Shown here one piece after another: positions 1 to 13,281 of a stretch of DNA of 64,000 nucleotides (position 1 is the first letter of the stretch; every line of letters starts with the position of its first letter). The notes below the pieces were generated by a model. It did no database searches and had not been told where the DNA came from. It worked only from the letters and a program-made list of their open reading frames with translations. A program made the translations under genes and the position numbers. The stretch is from positions 3,534,001 through 3,598,000 of the forward strand of contig JARFIW010001082.1 in assembly GCA_036346225.1 (NCBI GenBank), written 5' to 3'. The DNA comes from Platerodrilus igneus (taxonomy: Eukaryota > Arthropoda > Insecta > Coleoptera > Lycidae).

Positions 1-480
1 TATATTTACCATAAGAGAATCATGGTTAACAAATCAAATCAGAAACTCCACTATTAGGCCAGTAAAATGACAAATTTGGAGGTAATAATACTGACTGGGC
101 TGTTCTAGGGTACTATTTAATATATTGAAAGTCCGCATGTCTAGACGCTACGTTGCGGGCAGGAGAGGGTCCAAAAGGTCCAAAAAAATCAGTTTTTCAC
201 AAATAACTCGGAAAATATCAACTTTACGGAAATTTATGTTAATATTAAAATTGTAGCTCACAAAATTCTGCACAATTTCGTTTGTTATTCAAGCCTATAC
301 GACCAAATGGAGCAGATATATAATTTTTTTAAACATCAGTAGTTTTGCGACGCAACGAAAACGCGTACGCGTGTCGCGCATTTTCCCCTAATATCTCGAA
401 AATGGACTCTCGAATCGAAAAATCTTTTAAGTATAAGTTGTAGAGAATCTTAATTACAAACAATTTTGTTTTTATTCATT

Positions 481-953
481 TCTGTACGATCCAAGTTCGC
501 CGAGTTATTAAAGACAATTTTTTTATGTTGATAGTGGATTTTTTGCATGTAAAAATCGGTATTAACTCTGAAAGTATAGGTCGTACACATACAGTATGTA
601 TAATGTAAGTAGAAACAAATAAAATTTTGAACATGTTGATGTATGCATGAATCCATTTTGGTAAATATAGCTTGAAGTTAAGAGCAAAAAACCTGAAAAA
701 ATGTCATTTATGAGCGCATTTTGGAAAATAACTTCTTCTGATTGGTTGAAGGCAGTAATGTTATGTATTTTTCTTGAAGATATTTTAATTATCTTTAAAA
801 TGAGACGTCGTGGAGCTTTTTTCATTGAAACGTTGACGAGTTACAGGCGTTTAAATATTAAAAAAAAAAACAATTTTTGTTAAATTAACATTTTAGTCCA
901 ATAGTATGTGGATAATAATTTTTCAAAAATTTATTTTATCTTATTTTCATTAC
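481..953. other. Interior of the fold-back element, no gene
   Basis: This AT-rich stretch lies between the left arm and the inserted family A repeat. It contains short open frames on both strands (60-87 codons), but none has a recognisable motif or conserved neighbour. Confidence 0.4.
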
Positions 954-2777
954 TTCATATATATATATTACTCATATTTAGACCAGGGTAGAAAATTAAA
1001 TAATCACATCAAATAATTTTAATCACCGTGTATAAGGAATTTCATTAAATAATACGCGTTATTAAAACCATGAAGCATAAATAAACTCGGTTGTTTCAGT
1101 AAAAATAAGAAATTTAAATTATTTATAAGACGCTTTATATCAAAAGAAGCAGTATTGAAAAGCTCTGCGTGTAATGTAATTATTCCTATACAAAGAGAAA
1201 TTACGTGCAAAGTTTATATTAATTAACCCTATTTTAAGTAACCGGTAGTAAAACAAAGTGTACGTATAATAATTAATATTTAAGTTGTATTCGCTAAAAA
1301 TGAAAAGGATAGAAATCAATTTTAATTGGAGTTAATTAAACCGTTAATAACATATAATACCTATAGAAACTTGTAAAAACCCAAGATTAAAATACCACGG
1401 AATAAAGCTCTGAGAATTAATATTATTTTGAACACCTGCGTAGTTTAAATATCACATTCGGCGTAAATTCTGCAGATAATTAATGTTTCAAAGAATCTTG
1501 GGGAAAATGTCGCATAATAGTTACGAGAATTGCTAAAGCTGGGTATTTCACACTCCATGTGGACTAAAATAATCGATAATAAAGAATATCAAGTTGCACC
1601 AATAAGAACACGGTAGAGAAGGAAAGAGAAAATGCGTCAAGCAAAGACACATATTGTAGAAGGCGGGATTTAAGCAACGTCACGGGGGTCACAATTGGTT
1701 AAAAATAGGATGCAAATATCAGAGGTAGAACAACAATTTCTGTACAAAATCAATTAGTTTTTCTCGGACATGCTTGCGTGCCGTGTGGAAATTTTCTGAG
1801 ATTTGAATGGGGCGAGTGAAAATTCGTAAAAATCGACGTGCGAGCAACAGACTGGGAACATAGAATGAGGAATTCTTTAGAATTACCCGTTTTAGAGACT
1901 CGACCGACAGACAGGCTTTTTGCTATATATACCGAGATGAAGATAAACAAGCCCTCTTAGACTTTTGACGATTCGATGCGTTAAAAGCTCGTACATACGC
2001 GACTTGATTGAAGATATTAAACCGTGCATTTTAGTTTGATTAAATAATTTAAAGTTTGCTAGTATATTTTAGTGATTCCAAAATAGCTTGTTATTTACGT
2101 GCTAACATGAATGTACTTCAGTGCACTTAGATACAAGGTAATAAAATTTAGTTTCACTGTACCAATCAGCAAAATTTACAACGACGAATGTATACACAAA
2201 AGTAGGCAGTTTTGGCGTATATATAGGTGACAAAAGGGGTATTTTGTTTTGATGTTCGGGAATATGATGAAAATGTGGGTATGTCTTTGAGCTCAATTAG
2301 ACGATCCTGGTTAATTAACGTAAAGGGGTGGTAGATGCTCCCTTTATACTCAGACTCCGGTCTGCTTATATTGTTATATTAATTACTAGGCATCCAACAA
2401 GGACTTTAATTCTGGATGCACATTAAAATGATAATAAAATTAATCTTGAATTTTTTTTGAAAACTGAATTTTATGCTGAAATTTAATTTGAAAATTTAAT
2501 GTATTCTGAATATTGATGTAAATAGAGTTAACGTTGATGTTTGTGGTAGGAATGTGTTGTTTAATTTTATGAATGAGGAGGTTTATAAAATTAGGTGAGC
2601 GGCCGAGGCGAAAAGCGTAGTTCACGGATTTTGGAGGTTTCACAGCATTCTTGACGCCCAAACTGTGGGGCTCGAATGTTTGTTTTTTTATGTATGAGGA
2701 TGAAAGCTATCTAGAGGAGCAGCCGAGGCGATTAACAGAAGAAAATCAACGGACCAGGTGATCCAAGAGGTTTCACA

Positions 2778-2823
<46 letters not shown>
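954..2823 (+). mobile_element. Family A repeat, copy 1, bounded by (TA)n
   Basis: The segment starts at a short (TA)n followed by CTCATATTTAGACCAGGGTA and ends at TTTCACAGCA followed by a long (TA)n (2780-2823). It is collinear with 28194-30378, with many long near-identical stretches such as GCTATATATACCGAGATGAA and the block around GAGGTTTATAAAATTAGGTGAGC. Copy 2 has about 400 bp (roughly 29495-29890) that this copy lacks. No coding frame is conserved between the copies. It is a repetitive element of unassigned class that has inserted into a fold-back element. Confidence 0.7.
2780..2823. repeat. (TA)n microsatellite
   Basis: An uninterrupted TA dinucleotide tract follows TCACAGCA at the end of family A copy 1. 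Confidence 0.95.
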
Positions 2824-2826
<3 letters not shown>

Positions 2827-3356
2827 CATGCTGGAGTAGTATAATTCCTTCGCAAAGTATGTTTTATTTAAAAAAAAGTTTATGAATATTGCTGTATTTT
2901 TGATAAATTATGGAAAAATTGCATTAGCATTCGTTTTCTTTGTAAATATCTTCGTTTCTATTAACTTTACGAAAAAACTTCTTAAGACCGAAATTAAAGC
3001 TGATAGAACTTCCTATAAAATGGAGTTTGTGGCATGTAATTTTGTTTGGATCGTGATGGGAAACTGGGGTATCAAAGGACAGGTAAGTTTACGTATGTAG
3101 CAGATCATCACTATGAGTCGCCTGAAATGATGGAAAAACGTGTCCTTAACCATTTTTATGTACTTATTGAAGTGTCAGAAGTTATTCTAGGGATCTTTCT
3201 GAATCGTTTGGTACTATAGGACGATATTTTAGGACCGATAGTACTGTACGTAGGTACTAAAGATTGAGAAGAGTCCGAAGCAATAAAATAGCAATTGGTT
3301 AATAAAATGAGAGTATTTTATTTTTATTATTGTTCAAGCCATTGAAAGATGTGATA
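2824..3356. other. Interior of the fold-back element, right side
   Basis: AT-rich sequence between the (TA)n tract and the right arm. A 72-codon open frame (2882-3100, +) with a hydrophobic start is present, but it resembles nothing I know and is not repeated elsewhere in the window. Nothing else is seen. Confidence 0.35.
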
Positions 3357-3819
3357 ATGAATAAAAAACGAAATTGTTCGTAACTAGATTTCTCTACAAC
3401 TTTTATTTAAAACATTTCTCGATTCGAGAGTCCATTTTCGAGATATTAGCGAAAAATGCGCGACGCGCGTACGCGATTTGGTTGCGTCGCAAAACTACCG
3501 ATGTTTAAAAAAATTATATCTCTGCTTCATTTGGTGATACAGACTTGAGTATAAAACGCAATTGTGCGGGATTTTGTAAGTTGCAATTTTGATATCCACA
3601 TAATTTCCGTAAAGTTGATATTTTCCGAGTTATTAGCGAAAAACTAATTTTTTGGATCTTTTGGACCATCCTCTGCCCGCAACGTAGCGTCTACACGTGG
3701 GGAATTTTAATATGTTGAATAGTACCCTAAAACAAACCTGTTTACAAAGTTTCAGCCCAGTCAGTATTATTTCCTCCAAATCGACAAATTTCGAGTCATT
3801 CTACTGGGCTATATAGAAT

Positions 3820-3990
3820 TAAACGGATATCATCTATGCAGATACGATCGGGTAGGCATCAGGGGAGGTGGCGTAGCAATTTATGTGAGATGTTGCTTAA
3901 ATGGTTTTAGCATTAATATTGAACTCACAACAGAACAATGCTGTATTCATTTCAAACTAAGGAATAAACAAGTTGCTGTTGGTGTCGGGT
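3820..3990 (+). pseudogene. LINE endonuclease (APE-type) fragment
   Basis: A plus-strand frame shows the motif GYHLCRYDRVGIRGGGVAIY, typical of the APE-like endonuclease of CR1/Jockey-group LINEs (an R..GGGVAIYV block), followed by a degraded continuation. The catalytic GDFN and SDH blocks are not seen downstream. It is a remnant of the endonuclease that nicks target DNA during retrotransposition. Confidence 0.6.
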
Positions 3991-4015
3991 ATTGAGCTGA
4001 AAATGGCTTTTTTAA

Positions 4016-5560
4016 CATCTTGCTTCAATCGTGATTCAAAAAATTGTAATGTTATTTTTTCTCTTATAGAAAATAATTATATTCTCCCCAATAAAGGCAA
4101 AGAGACTCGCAGAGAGAACTACGTAGACTCTTATTACACATGAGATGTAAGTAGTCCGTCAAAGGTCCTTTATGGGGTTTTCGGTCTAACTCTGAACTCT
4201 AACTTCAGCGGATTTCGATGAGACACAGGAGGGGTCTCTAAAAGGACGGATTTGCCAGGCGCCACTACACCTTTAAATGTAATATTTTGTGATAGAAAAA
4301 CCTGAAAGAAAAGTGCAGAAACCTTTCAAAGTATTAACACATTGGTTGTTACTAGCGTAACAGTTAGTACCTGTAATAAATGCATAAATATATTAAAACA
4401 AATTAATGGAGACAGCTGTTTGCGTCTCAAAACCAACTAAGGGTACTTATGTTAGGATATTCATTGGATTTTAGCATCATACTACATTCATCTCTTTTAA
4501 ATCAATCTCACTCAATAAAAATTACTAAACTGATTTAACATTTATAATAAAACTGAATAAATATTCTCTTGGTTTAATAAGACAGATATGTACAAAATAT
4601 TTTAGCATCATAAGCAATTTTCAAAGTTATAATTATCTACTTTTTAAATAGTCAAAGATTAAGTTTCTTTTTATAAATTAACAACTAATAATTTCAAATT
4701 CCCCAAGAATCAGATCTGGCAAATTGGTTCACATATGTTTCTATTAATTATATAGTTTTTTTAGTTGAAAGAACAAATTACTAAATAAGTGTAACATTGA
4801 ACATCTAAAAATTCAGGTCACTGAAGGTTAAATTAGTTCAATTCTTTGCGCATTGATAAATGCCCTGTACCTGGAGACCCTGCTACAAGCACCTAAGGAA
4901 TACGAAAGTCACATCGCTTCTTCTTATCAGCCATGCTTACTTGTTTCGCGCTACGACGTGACTGTCTGTTCGACCGGAAATCGATGAGCATTTGTGATAA
5001 ACTCGCGCAAGCACTATTGTATCAATATCGATGCGTTTTGATTCAAGATTTCGTTATGAAATACTCCGTATTTTTATTTTTAACTGTCATAATATTTTTT
5101 CAATTTAATTTCGTACCAATAAAATTACAACTGTTTACTTTAGACTATTTTAGATACAGCATTGATACATTATTCTATTAAACGGAAAAAATTATGTTAC
5201 AAAATATCTAGAGATATCTTAAACGTTACCATATAGTAAGTAGTAGAAATACTTGCATACCCGATTCTTTGAAAATGTGGAAAAAATTAAGGAATTATTT
5301 TGTTGTAATAACATCAATAATGATATCGATGTGCTTCTATTGCAACATTTTTATCAAACAAACCGGCTATTCGAAAATTAATTTTCATTCTCACTTCTTC
5401 TTCATACTGAAGTCAGTGACATTATCAAATCAATGTCTTCTAAGTAAGTTGGGAGCCATGGTATTAGTACTGATGTGATTAAGTTGTTTTTTTCATACAT
5501 CATTCCTTATATTACCAAAATAGGTAATACACGTTTGTTGGAAGGTGTATTTTCTGCTGT
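4016..5560. other. No gene seen between LINE pieces
   Basis: AT-rich sequence with a few short open frames (for example 4933-5181 and 5269-5478, plus) that look like chance frames. It may be decayed LINE interior or a later insertion. No boundary with a target duplication was found. Confidence 0.35.
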
Positions 5561-5564
5561 TGTG

Positions 5565-6905
5565 ACACCATTATCCAAATGAGCTAATCCAACTGATATT
5601 AAAATGCTTCGTCCCATAAACATTCTACCATCTATATCAAAAATAATTGAATAAGTTGTGTCTAGATAATTTCGTGCTTAATTAAATGATAATAACATAA
5701 TACCGTTAACGCAATCGGGGTTTAGGCACGATCATAGTTGTGAAACAGAATTGACTTGTGTTATCGACGACATAGTTGCTGCTATAGACAACTCTAAACT
5801 AACACTTTTGGCGCTTATTGATTTCTCCAAAGCGTTTGACAGAATTAACCACTTCCTAATGTTGGTCATCCGAAAATACATCAGTATGGATCCTGTAGTA
5901 TGCTTTTTGTAAAGTTTTTACAAGAACTAACGTACAGTATTGAAATTGATGATGCTTTATCCACTTCTTAACCGTTGCTGGTAGGTGTTCCGCAGGGATC
6001 CATATTGCAGCCACTGTTATATACACTGTATACCGTTTCAACTACAAGTACTTGTACCTATAGCAACATTCACTGCTATGCTGATGATACTCAACTGTAT
6101 ATTTCATTTGGGGAAAATGAATTCGCAACTGGAACAAATTGTTTTAATCAGGATTTGGCAGCTTTAGTTGATTATTCATCAAAGCATTCTTTTACAGTAA
6201 ATCCGTCTAAAATTGAACTTCTACTTTCTGGGCCTAAACATTTAAAAGACAAATATCTTTCTACTTATAATATAGATATTGTTCTGGAAATATAGATCAA
6301 GCTCGAAATTTTGGGTTGATCATGGACACTGACCTCACGTAAAGAGCTGTCTTCAAAGAGCATATACCTTCCTCAAAAGTATATATGCAAACAGGAAAAT
6401 TCTAATTAAGGAAGTCAAAATCCTTCTTTGTGATACCTTGGTTCTATCGCATTTTAATTTCTGTGACTCCATGTATGACTCATTTCTAAACTATTTCAAC
6501 AAAACCGAATACAGAAAATGCAATAATCATGTTTACGTTTAATTTTCGAAATTCGTAACTACCAGCGAATATCTTTTAAAATAACCGGGTCTAAGTGGTT
6601 GAGTATGCATTCGTGACGCCATCTCCAAGCTGCAAGCTTGTATCGTAGGATAATATTATTTAAATCTCCTCAATACTTATATAAACGTATACGTTTCCGA
6701 ACTGATGTTCATTCTCTAAATATAAGGTTCAAAGAAGCGTTGACACACCGAAGCATAAAAATATGTTGTTTAAAAAATGCTTTAGTTATCAAATTGTTAG
6801 AATATATAATAATCTAGATTTGGCATTAAAATCGCTTGCTTTGAATACTTTTACACGACCCTTATGCGGTATTTTAAACAACTGTAAACTACCAATAAAA
6901 ATGTA
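5565..6905 (+). pseudogene. Reverse transcriptase of CR1/Jockey-like LINE, broken
   Basis: Successive plus-strand frames show RT blocks in the right order: MLRPINILPSISKIIE (near 5605), QSGFRHDHSCETEL and LLALIDFSKAFDRINH (5715-5850), VGVPQGSILQPLLY (near 5983) and CYADDTQLYISF (near 6085). The YADD box is the polymerase active site. The longest intact piece is the 106-codon frame 5975-6295. After it, a C-terminal region with NYLD-like and FTRPLCGIL-like blocks continues to about 6905 across several stops. The enzyme would have copied LINE RNA into DNA at a nicked target. This copy cannot do so. Confidence 0.8.
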
Positions 6906-7969
6906 ATTGCCTTTCGGTATATTAGTTTATTAATGTTTTTTGGTACTATTCATAAGAAAACTCTGTAGGTTTATGTTTGCTACTCTGCTGTGAATTTGTT
7001 TAAATTAATGCAAGGTGTAGTGGAAAAACAGCACCCTCTCCTTCTTAAGAGGTAGATAACCATACCTTGATGTTGTCTCATTAATTACTCTAACGTTAAT
7101 GTTTATGTATTTCTTTTGTATATGGGATAACAAATATTATTATTATCATTATTATTATTTACTAACACTAAATACGTGAAGACTAAATATTACCTTAAGT
7201 TAGATACGATACATTTGCTCGTGCGTAATACATTAAACTACGCCGCCGAGTTCTCACTCAAGGGACATACAACCGTTTACTAAAACTCTAAAACCCGACT
7301 AACCACTCTGTACTCTTCACTTATTATTGATGGCCTACTTTCCTAAAATTGCACCAGAAAACGTTTTTTCTGCTAGTTGTGATTTTACTACATCATGTAT
7401 GGAATTTAGGCTCAAAATGTATACAAGATTCATTAAATTGCTTGATCGATCAAGAAATCGACATGGGTACATACTCTGTAAGAATGTAAGGTTTCTTAAT
7501 GTAAGAGTATGAGCATATGATTAAGCTATAAATTAAGTATACAGTGGTGGCAGATTAAAAGACAACTGTGCAGATGAAGAGTGTGTTGCTGAACGCGACC
7601 ATTACGTTTATGGTTGTGAAACTCACTCCTAGATGGCAGCACATGGAGGAGCAGAAAAAAGTCCATACTATGAACCTAGTTGAGTGGTGTCCGACTTTTT
7701 TAACCGATAGTAGCAGAAGCGAGTGCACGTCGCGTCTTCGGGGACCTTCCTAAGATTACGTGGGCTATATAGAACAACGTGACAAACTAACAGTAAAAGA
7801 TCGGGGTATGTATGTTCGTAAAGTTAAGGCGGTTCATTTAATAAATTCTATTAAATCTTTAATAAAACGATGCGAACGTTTTTAAGAGAGAATGGAGGCC
7901 AGTTTGAACAATTCTGAATTGTCAGTAAATAAAACTAATGTGGTATTCCCATCTGTCTTCTAGTGTTTT

Positions 7970-8085
7970 ATGTGTGTGTGTGTAGGTGAGGGTGTGTGGG
8001 TGTTGTCGCATACGTGCGTGCATGCGTGGGCGCGTGCTTGTGTGTGTGTGGGGGCATAAGGTGTGTGAGTGTGTGTATTTGTGTA
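7970..8085. repeat. GT-rich low-complexity tract
   Basis: Interrupted (TG)n and GTGG/GCGTG runs on the plus strand. Confidence 0.85.
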
Positions 8086-9282
8086 TCCATATATAGATTA
8101 TAGACTATTTATATGTAGATAGGGAAATATAATGTTCAATTTAACATGTAGTTATATTAATTTTTGTAATATATGTAATTATGATATTGTATTCTTCTAG
8201 CTTTCAAACTATGTTATTTAGAAATGTGTTGTGGTGCAATAATAAACTCTTGTTTTGTGTTTATCTTTTGTTTCGTGGCCAACTATTTATTACCAATATA
8301 GTAAATTATTTTATTATATCAAAAACATGGAATAAATCGCCCATTTGAAAAGATAATTATATTAAACTATATATTTTTGAAAAGCTGTTAAAAAGAGCTT
8401 TTAAATAAAGCGGCAATCAATTGTAGTTCCATTTAAAAAAAATACAAGTTTATATTATAACCTCAAAAGTGTTATAAATACTAAATATTTGCGTACGCCA
8501 CTGTATTCTACGTAAAAAACTGTATAAAAGATTTCTACAGTATATTTGGATGTTTTTGCAAACAAACGAGTTATACGAATTAATAGAATTGTTAAAAATA
8601 TCAATTTTTGGCTATAACTCGAAAACAAAAGAAGATCGCTCATTTGTGATTTCACCATTGAATTGATCTCAAAAAGTTGGCCCATGACTGCGCACACAGT
8701 TTGATTGTATCTTTAATAACAACTAAGTTACCCATTTAATACATCCGATTTGGGACACACTGTACACCTTCGATATCCTTTATTACGCCAGTAGCGTACA
8801 GTAGTGTAAATATTATATTTGTATCTAGAGTATGTCGTATATAGTGCGAACGTCGACTGTGGAATAATCAAAATAAAATGTTTTTGGGTTATTTGAAATT
8901 GAAATCCTTGAATACGCAAAATTTAGTTTTTAATAGAACTTTTTAAGCTTAAACGTTTTTGAAATAACGATCACCATTTTTTTTGCAAATTCGGGTTGGT
9001 TTGGAAATTTTGTAAAGAATGCATGTAATTGTAGTAGTTATTTGTTGTTTTACAAAAAAATACTGATTTACCTTTTACAAAACTACGAATGAGAAACAAA
9101 ATAAATAAAATCGTGTTGCCTTGCATTCTCTAAAACAATCACGACAATTTAAAAGCTACTGTTACAGATGGTGGTCAATTTCAATTTTATTAATTAGTCC
9201 AATGCAGGTAATAGAAAATGGTTCGTTAATTCACAGAAAAGTTAAAAACTGATGTTTTAATTATGGCAGGATGTAGAGATAA

Positions 9283-9663
9283 TTAAAGAATACAAAACAG
9301 AGATTTGTAAGGATATTTATTATGATGCATTCTGCTCAATCCCTTGAAAGCAACATAGGTTATTCGAAGATCTTTGACACCATGTAGGTGGTTCAGACGA
9401 ACAATGCAGTGAAAGACCATAACTTTAACAACTTCTAGTAAGGGCAGTCGTCTTCCGTCGTTAACTATTAGCATAACCCGAAGTATCATCCTTACAAGGT
9501 GATTTTTTACTTCCGGAATTGAACGAAGACGTTTTTGATCGAAGGCAAAAGTTTTTGTAAATACATAACGGAGAGGTAAAATGTTAATTCTGCGTTTTTG
9601 GTCACAATACTTTTTCTGACCAGAACAGAACCTGAACAGAACTGCCATTACCAAATTTCTCAA
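9283..9663 (-). CDS. Unidentified 126-codon open frame
   Basis: It opens with ATG and runs 126 codons in a stop-rich AT background, so it is longer than most chance frames here. The predicted protein is basic, with an R/K-rich first half and an FHCIVRLNHLHGVKDLR segment in the second. No signal peptide, zinc-binding cluster or catalytic motif is obvious. It is not repeated elsewhere in the window and has no recognisable promoter. It may be a fragment of an unrecognised element or a chance frame. Confidence 0.15.
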   Translation of the reverse strand: MRNLVMAVLFRFCSGQKKYCDQKRRINILPLRYVFTKTFAFDQKRLRSIPEVKNHLVRMILRVMLIVNDGRRLPLLEVVKVMVFHCIVRLNHLHGVKDLRITYVAFKGLSRMHHNKYPYKSLFCIL

Positions 9664-11283
9664 AACTCAAATTGAATGTTGGACACCTATACCCAATATC
9701 TGGAAAAACTTAATACTTCGACCTGTATTTTTAAGCATAATCCTAAGCTCCTACTATATAGAAAAAAATTTGCATAATATAAAAATATTTGGAGATATTC
9801 CATTTCGCTGTATCCTTGGCCTTGCTATATATCCAATTTTTAGGAATTCGCTATTTCTAAACCACTTTATGGTAGCAAAACCTGGCATGCTTTCAATTTA
9901 ACATCATTTCGATGGAATTACGGCCTCATCTTAAGGATTCTTTTAAGTGTCTGCTTTCTCTTCCAGTTAGAAAGGAAATAATCAGAATAAGGTGATGCCG
10001 GAAAAAACCTAAAGATGGCGGATGTAATTACGTTAAACTTTTGGTTCCATTCTATCTAGAAACAGAAGCAGATGCTTAGGAGAGACCTGAAGGTGAGAAG
10101 TGCGATATCACCGAAACGTTACAAACAAACAAAGAGTTTTTTAAAAATTTGGAAAATGCGCAAGCAGTTGCTCGCAAAAATGCACATCAGAACAGGAAGA
10201 GTATATTACAAATTAAAATACCGATACCTATAGAACTTTTCATCCATCAAAAATGGTATTTCAAACAAAATATAATAAAACTTAAGCATTTCTAATGTTA
10301 AAATTAATCAACCACTACTTTGTTGAGTAGGTATAAAAATACACTCCCTTTGTGAATATTAAATTAAATAAATATACGGAATTTAATAAAACCTTGTTTA
10401 CTCACTTTTGTTCAGCATTAGGTCTTCTGATCCCTGGTTTCCGTTCGTCCACCTGCAATCAAAGAGACCACATCAAGGGTGGAATGATTTAAATACCCTA
10501 CATTTTATAATCATTGAAATTGTGGATCCTAAAGTAACCACAAGCTTAATCCTACCTGGAAAATGTATATTGAACAGGAATAAAAATTAAATAAAACGCA
10601 CACTTACACGTCTCATTAACAACATCAGTATTCCAGCATTTTTCTGTTTAAAGAGAGATTATCAATCTAGATTTAAGTGTTTACGACAAATTTGGGATTT
10701 TAGTACATTAATATTTCAACATTTCGTTTTTATTGAAGGGAATCACGGGAATGTCTCAGGAGGAGCACTAAATTTATGAAACGGTAATAAAATTTATATG
10801 ATCGTATAAGGTTACGATAAATAGCGCAGCGGAACGAGCTTTATTCTTGACTTCTGGGACATGTGTTTATGATTCCGCATTCAGAAATCGTTTGAAAACA
10901 AATTCCAATATCAAGGGAGTTTTAATCTGGTCGGATATTAGATGGCCTTATAAAGTGAAGTTAACGGTAAGCTATGCATTTTGATAATGTTGTGAACTAC
11001 AAACGATGCATATGAAAATATTTTTAACGAAGTAATTGGATATAAAAATTATTCGTACTCGAAATAATTTGGATTTAGTAAAAAATTTGTTATTTTATTA
11101 AAGTACCATGTATCTATTCAAAATTCCCAGAAAGTGTTGTATGTAATGTAAAAATTACTGAATGGACAAAAAGTTGAAAAACAATTTCAAAATGCTATGC
11201 AAGATCAAAAGTGGGTACACACACATACTAAATTATACAATTGGAAAAAGTAATATCACCATATCAGAAGTCAGTGCATTTTA

Positions 11284-12647
11284 CACAGTGTCACACAGAC
11301 TGTGTCACTCTAGTATTTTTAAAATATATTATTGATTAAAAGATTTCTATTTTTTATTATTCCTACTAAATTGCACTTTTAGGGTAAGGTACTTTTCTTT
11401 CACGATTTAAATTAAACAGCAAAGGTGAAGAGGTCGTATTAGGGATCTTTTATGAAAAAAGTTTTGTAAATATAAGTTATTCAGAACTGGTCAAACAAGC
11501 CGAATCAAAAATTACATTTAAAACATAAAATTTGAAAATCTATCAAAAAATTTTCTAAAACCAGAAAAATAGAATAAAATAATCTCATAGTTTGCCATGA
11601 TTTTCTATTTTATTCTTTAAATCAATACAATAAGAAAATTCGAAACCTAATTACTTAAATGAGCCTTTTACTTTGAAAGTGGCCTAAGTCCAGAAATACT
11701 TAAATTAAGATATTAATTATTGATAATGTCCGAAGGTTATTTTAATTAATTAGTATTTTACAAATTAACTTCAGTTTTTGGATAATTGCATTAGTTGAAT
11801 AATCAGTACGTTTAATTAATGCAATTAAACAAATTAACAATTATGTTTGTACGTTGTAATTTATGTTTATAATTTTGTATGTCATGTAGTTAAAAAGGTT
11901 TTGAATCGCATAAATTAAGTTTTTGAAGTGTTCTAAAGATATGTATAATAAATTGAGTATTGCTTTTTTCAATTTGAAACATCTTAAATTATGTTGAATG
12001 ACATTGGGCTCCTTCAAATTTTATAACGAATCTGGTTGTTAATTTTGAAAATGGGTTAACGTCACTTTTGGTAAGAAAACGCATATTATTCATTTAATAA
12101 TTGCCATTATTTTAATAGGTACTATAAATTTAACACTGTAGATACACTTAAGCAGTATTACTCATTAGTATTCTCTACGTATATTTTTAATTGAATTGAA
12201 ACACAAATCCTTAAATATCTCAATTTAAGTATAAATGGACTTAGGCCACTTTCAAAATAAACGGCTTAACTAACAAACAGTATGTTTAAGAAAATATATT
12301 GTCTCAGGCGTATAAATAAAGAGTCATGGCAAACGTGTGAGATTATTATTTGAATTTTCTAAACTTAAAACAGAGATTTTCAAATTTTTTGTTGTTAATA
12401 AAATTGAAGATTTAGTTTGTTCGAACAACTCTGAACAAGTTCTATTAACAAAATCCCAAATACGACTGCTTCAATTTTGCTCTTCATTTTAAATCGTAGC
12501 GAACTAAGCATTTTACTGCGAATGAAAAATACCACACTCTAAAAGTACAATTTAGAGAGGGATGTAATCAGAAAAAGAAATTTTTAATATCGACTATATA
12601 TTTAAAAAAAAATACTGGGTTGGTGCCATCTAAAGCGAGACACTGTG
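11284..12647. mobile_element. Fold-back DNA element with TA target duplication
   Basis: The ends are CACAGTGTCACAC on the left and, inverted, CACAGTGTCTCGC on the right, each flanked by TA (11282-11283 and 12648-12649). About 400 bp at each end form imperfect inverted arms (roughly 11284-11700 and 12215-12647), with shared blocks such as AGTGGCCTAAGTCCA on the left and its complement near 12240. At 1,364 bp with no transposase frame, the TA flanks suggest a non-autonomous Tc1/mariner-type element. Confidence 0.75.
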
Positions 12648-12649
12648 TA

Positions 12650-13215
12650 TAATGAAGTTCCAATAAGAGGTTGCATGAAACGAAAAACGTGCTATGGCAA
12701 CCTATACGTTTGTCAGCGAAATTTTCTTCAGTAGCTATGAATTCAGGGTAAAACAGGATGCTAATTGTCTTCTAGAAAGATAAAATTAGATAAATTTTGG
12801 TTATCTGAAGGCAATCTACTCGATAGCATGAGTATGGGCAGAGGTGAAACTAACAGACCCTTAAGACCCGTCTTGCGGGGGTGCTATGATCGTAGGGGGC
12901 CCATAAACTTATTTCATAATAGGTCACATTTTACTATATTTACTATTGACAATTTTTCGTTAACCTTCCTCTGTAAACAAGAAATTTCTTTTTTTGAAGA
13001 ATCTGATTCTAAGTGTAAGGTACGTTAGAAAAATTGCAGGTAACGTGAAATAAAATTCAAAGAATGTGCTATAGTAAGTCGCCTTTCAAGACTGCAGGTG
13101 CATGTTATTTTGTGGGGTTAAACCAATGGGTGGTAGTTACATTCATGTTAGTCGGTTCCATAGGAAAATTACTTTAGAAACGACGACTAGGGGTTAGTTA
13201 ACTTCTTTTAGTGGT
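12650..13215. other. No gene seen
   Basis: A mixed-composition stretch with an 87-codon frame (12765-13028, + strand) that has no recognisable motif. A GC-richer patch near 12860-12905 contains inverted GGGTC/CCCTT-like bits, but no bounded element was defined. Confidence 0.3.
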
Positions 13216-13216
13216 T

Positions 13217-13234
13217 GTGTAAACAGGTCGTTTT

Positions 13235-13281
<47 letters not shown>

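Larger units (their letters stand above)
57..3809. mobile_element. Fold-back element with ~430-bp inverted arms
   Basis: The left arm (57-480) and right arm (3357-3809) are imperfect reverse complements over about 430 bp. The outer ends read GCCAGTAAAATGAC on the left and, inverted, GCCCAGTAGAATGAC on the right. Shared internal landmarks include a segment around a TTGCGACGCAAC-like core and one with CTCTCGAATCGA. The arms enclose a later (TA)n-bounded insertion (family A). No transposase reading frame is visible between them, so this is probably a non-autonomous DNA transposon. The flanks (TATTA left, TATA right) do not give a clear target duplication, so the superfamily is not assigned. Confidence 0.7.
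3816..7160 (+). mobile_element. Decayed non-LTR retrotransposon (CR1/Jockey-like)
   Basis: Fragments of one LINE appear in order on the plus strand: an endonuclease piece near 3820-3990, reverse transcriptase between about 5565 and 6400, a LINE-type C-terminal region to about 6905, and a 3' end near 7130-7160 that runs into ATT-type simple repeat. All parts carry many stops and frameshifts. About 1.5 kb between the endonuclease and RT pieces has no recognisable coding sequence. The clade is judged only from motif style, so it is tentative. Confidence 0.7.
7161..11283. other. Long stretch without a recognised gene
   Basis: Mostly AT-rich sequence. A GTGGTGGCAGATT motif at 7548-7560 resembles a retroelement primer-binding region, but no flanking LTR pair was found. 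7970-8085 is GT-rich low complexity. A 126-codon minus-strand frame lies at 9283-9663. GGGACACACTGTACACC at about 8754 resembles the ends of some DNA transposons. Near 10106 ATATCACCGAAACGTTAC resembles the tail of some retroelements. None of these could be completed into an element. Confidence 0.35.

Noticed and set aside
7540..7570. GTGGTGGCAGATT as a possible LTR-retrotransposon primer-binding site
   Set aside because: No LTR pair, polypurine tract or gag/pol reading frame was found around it.
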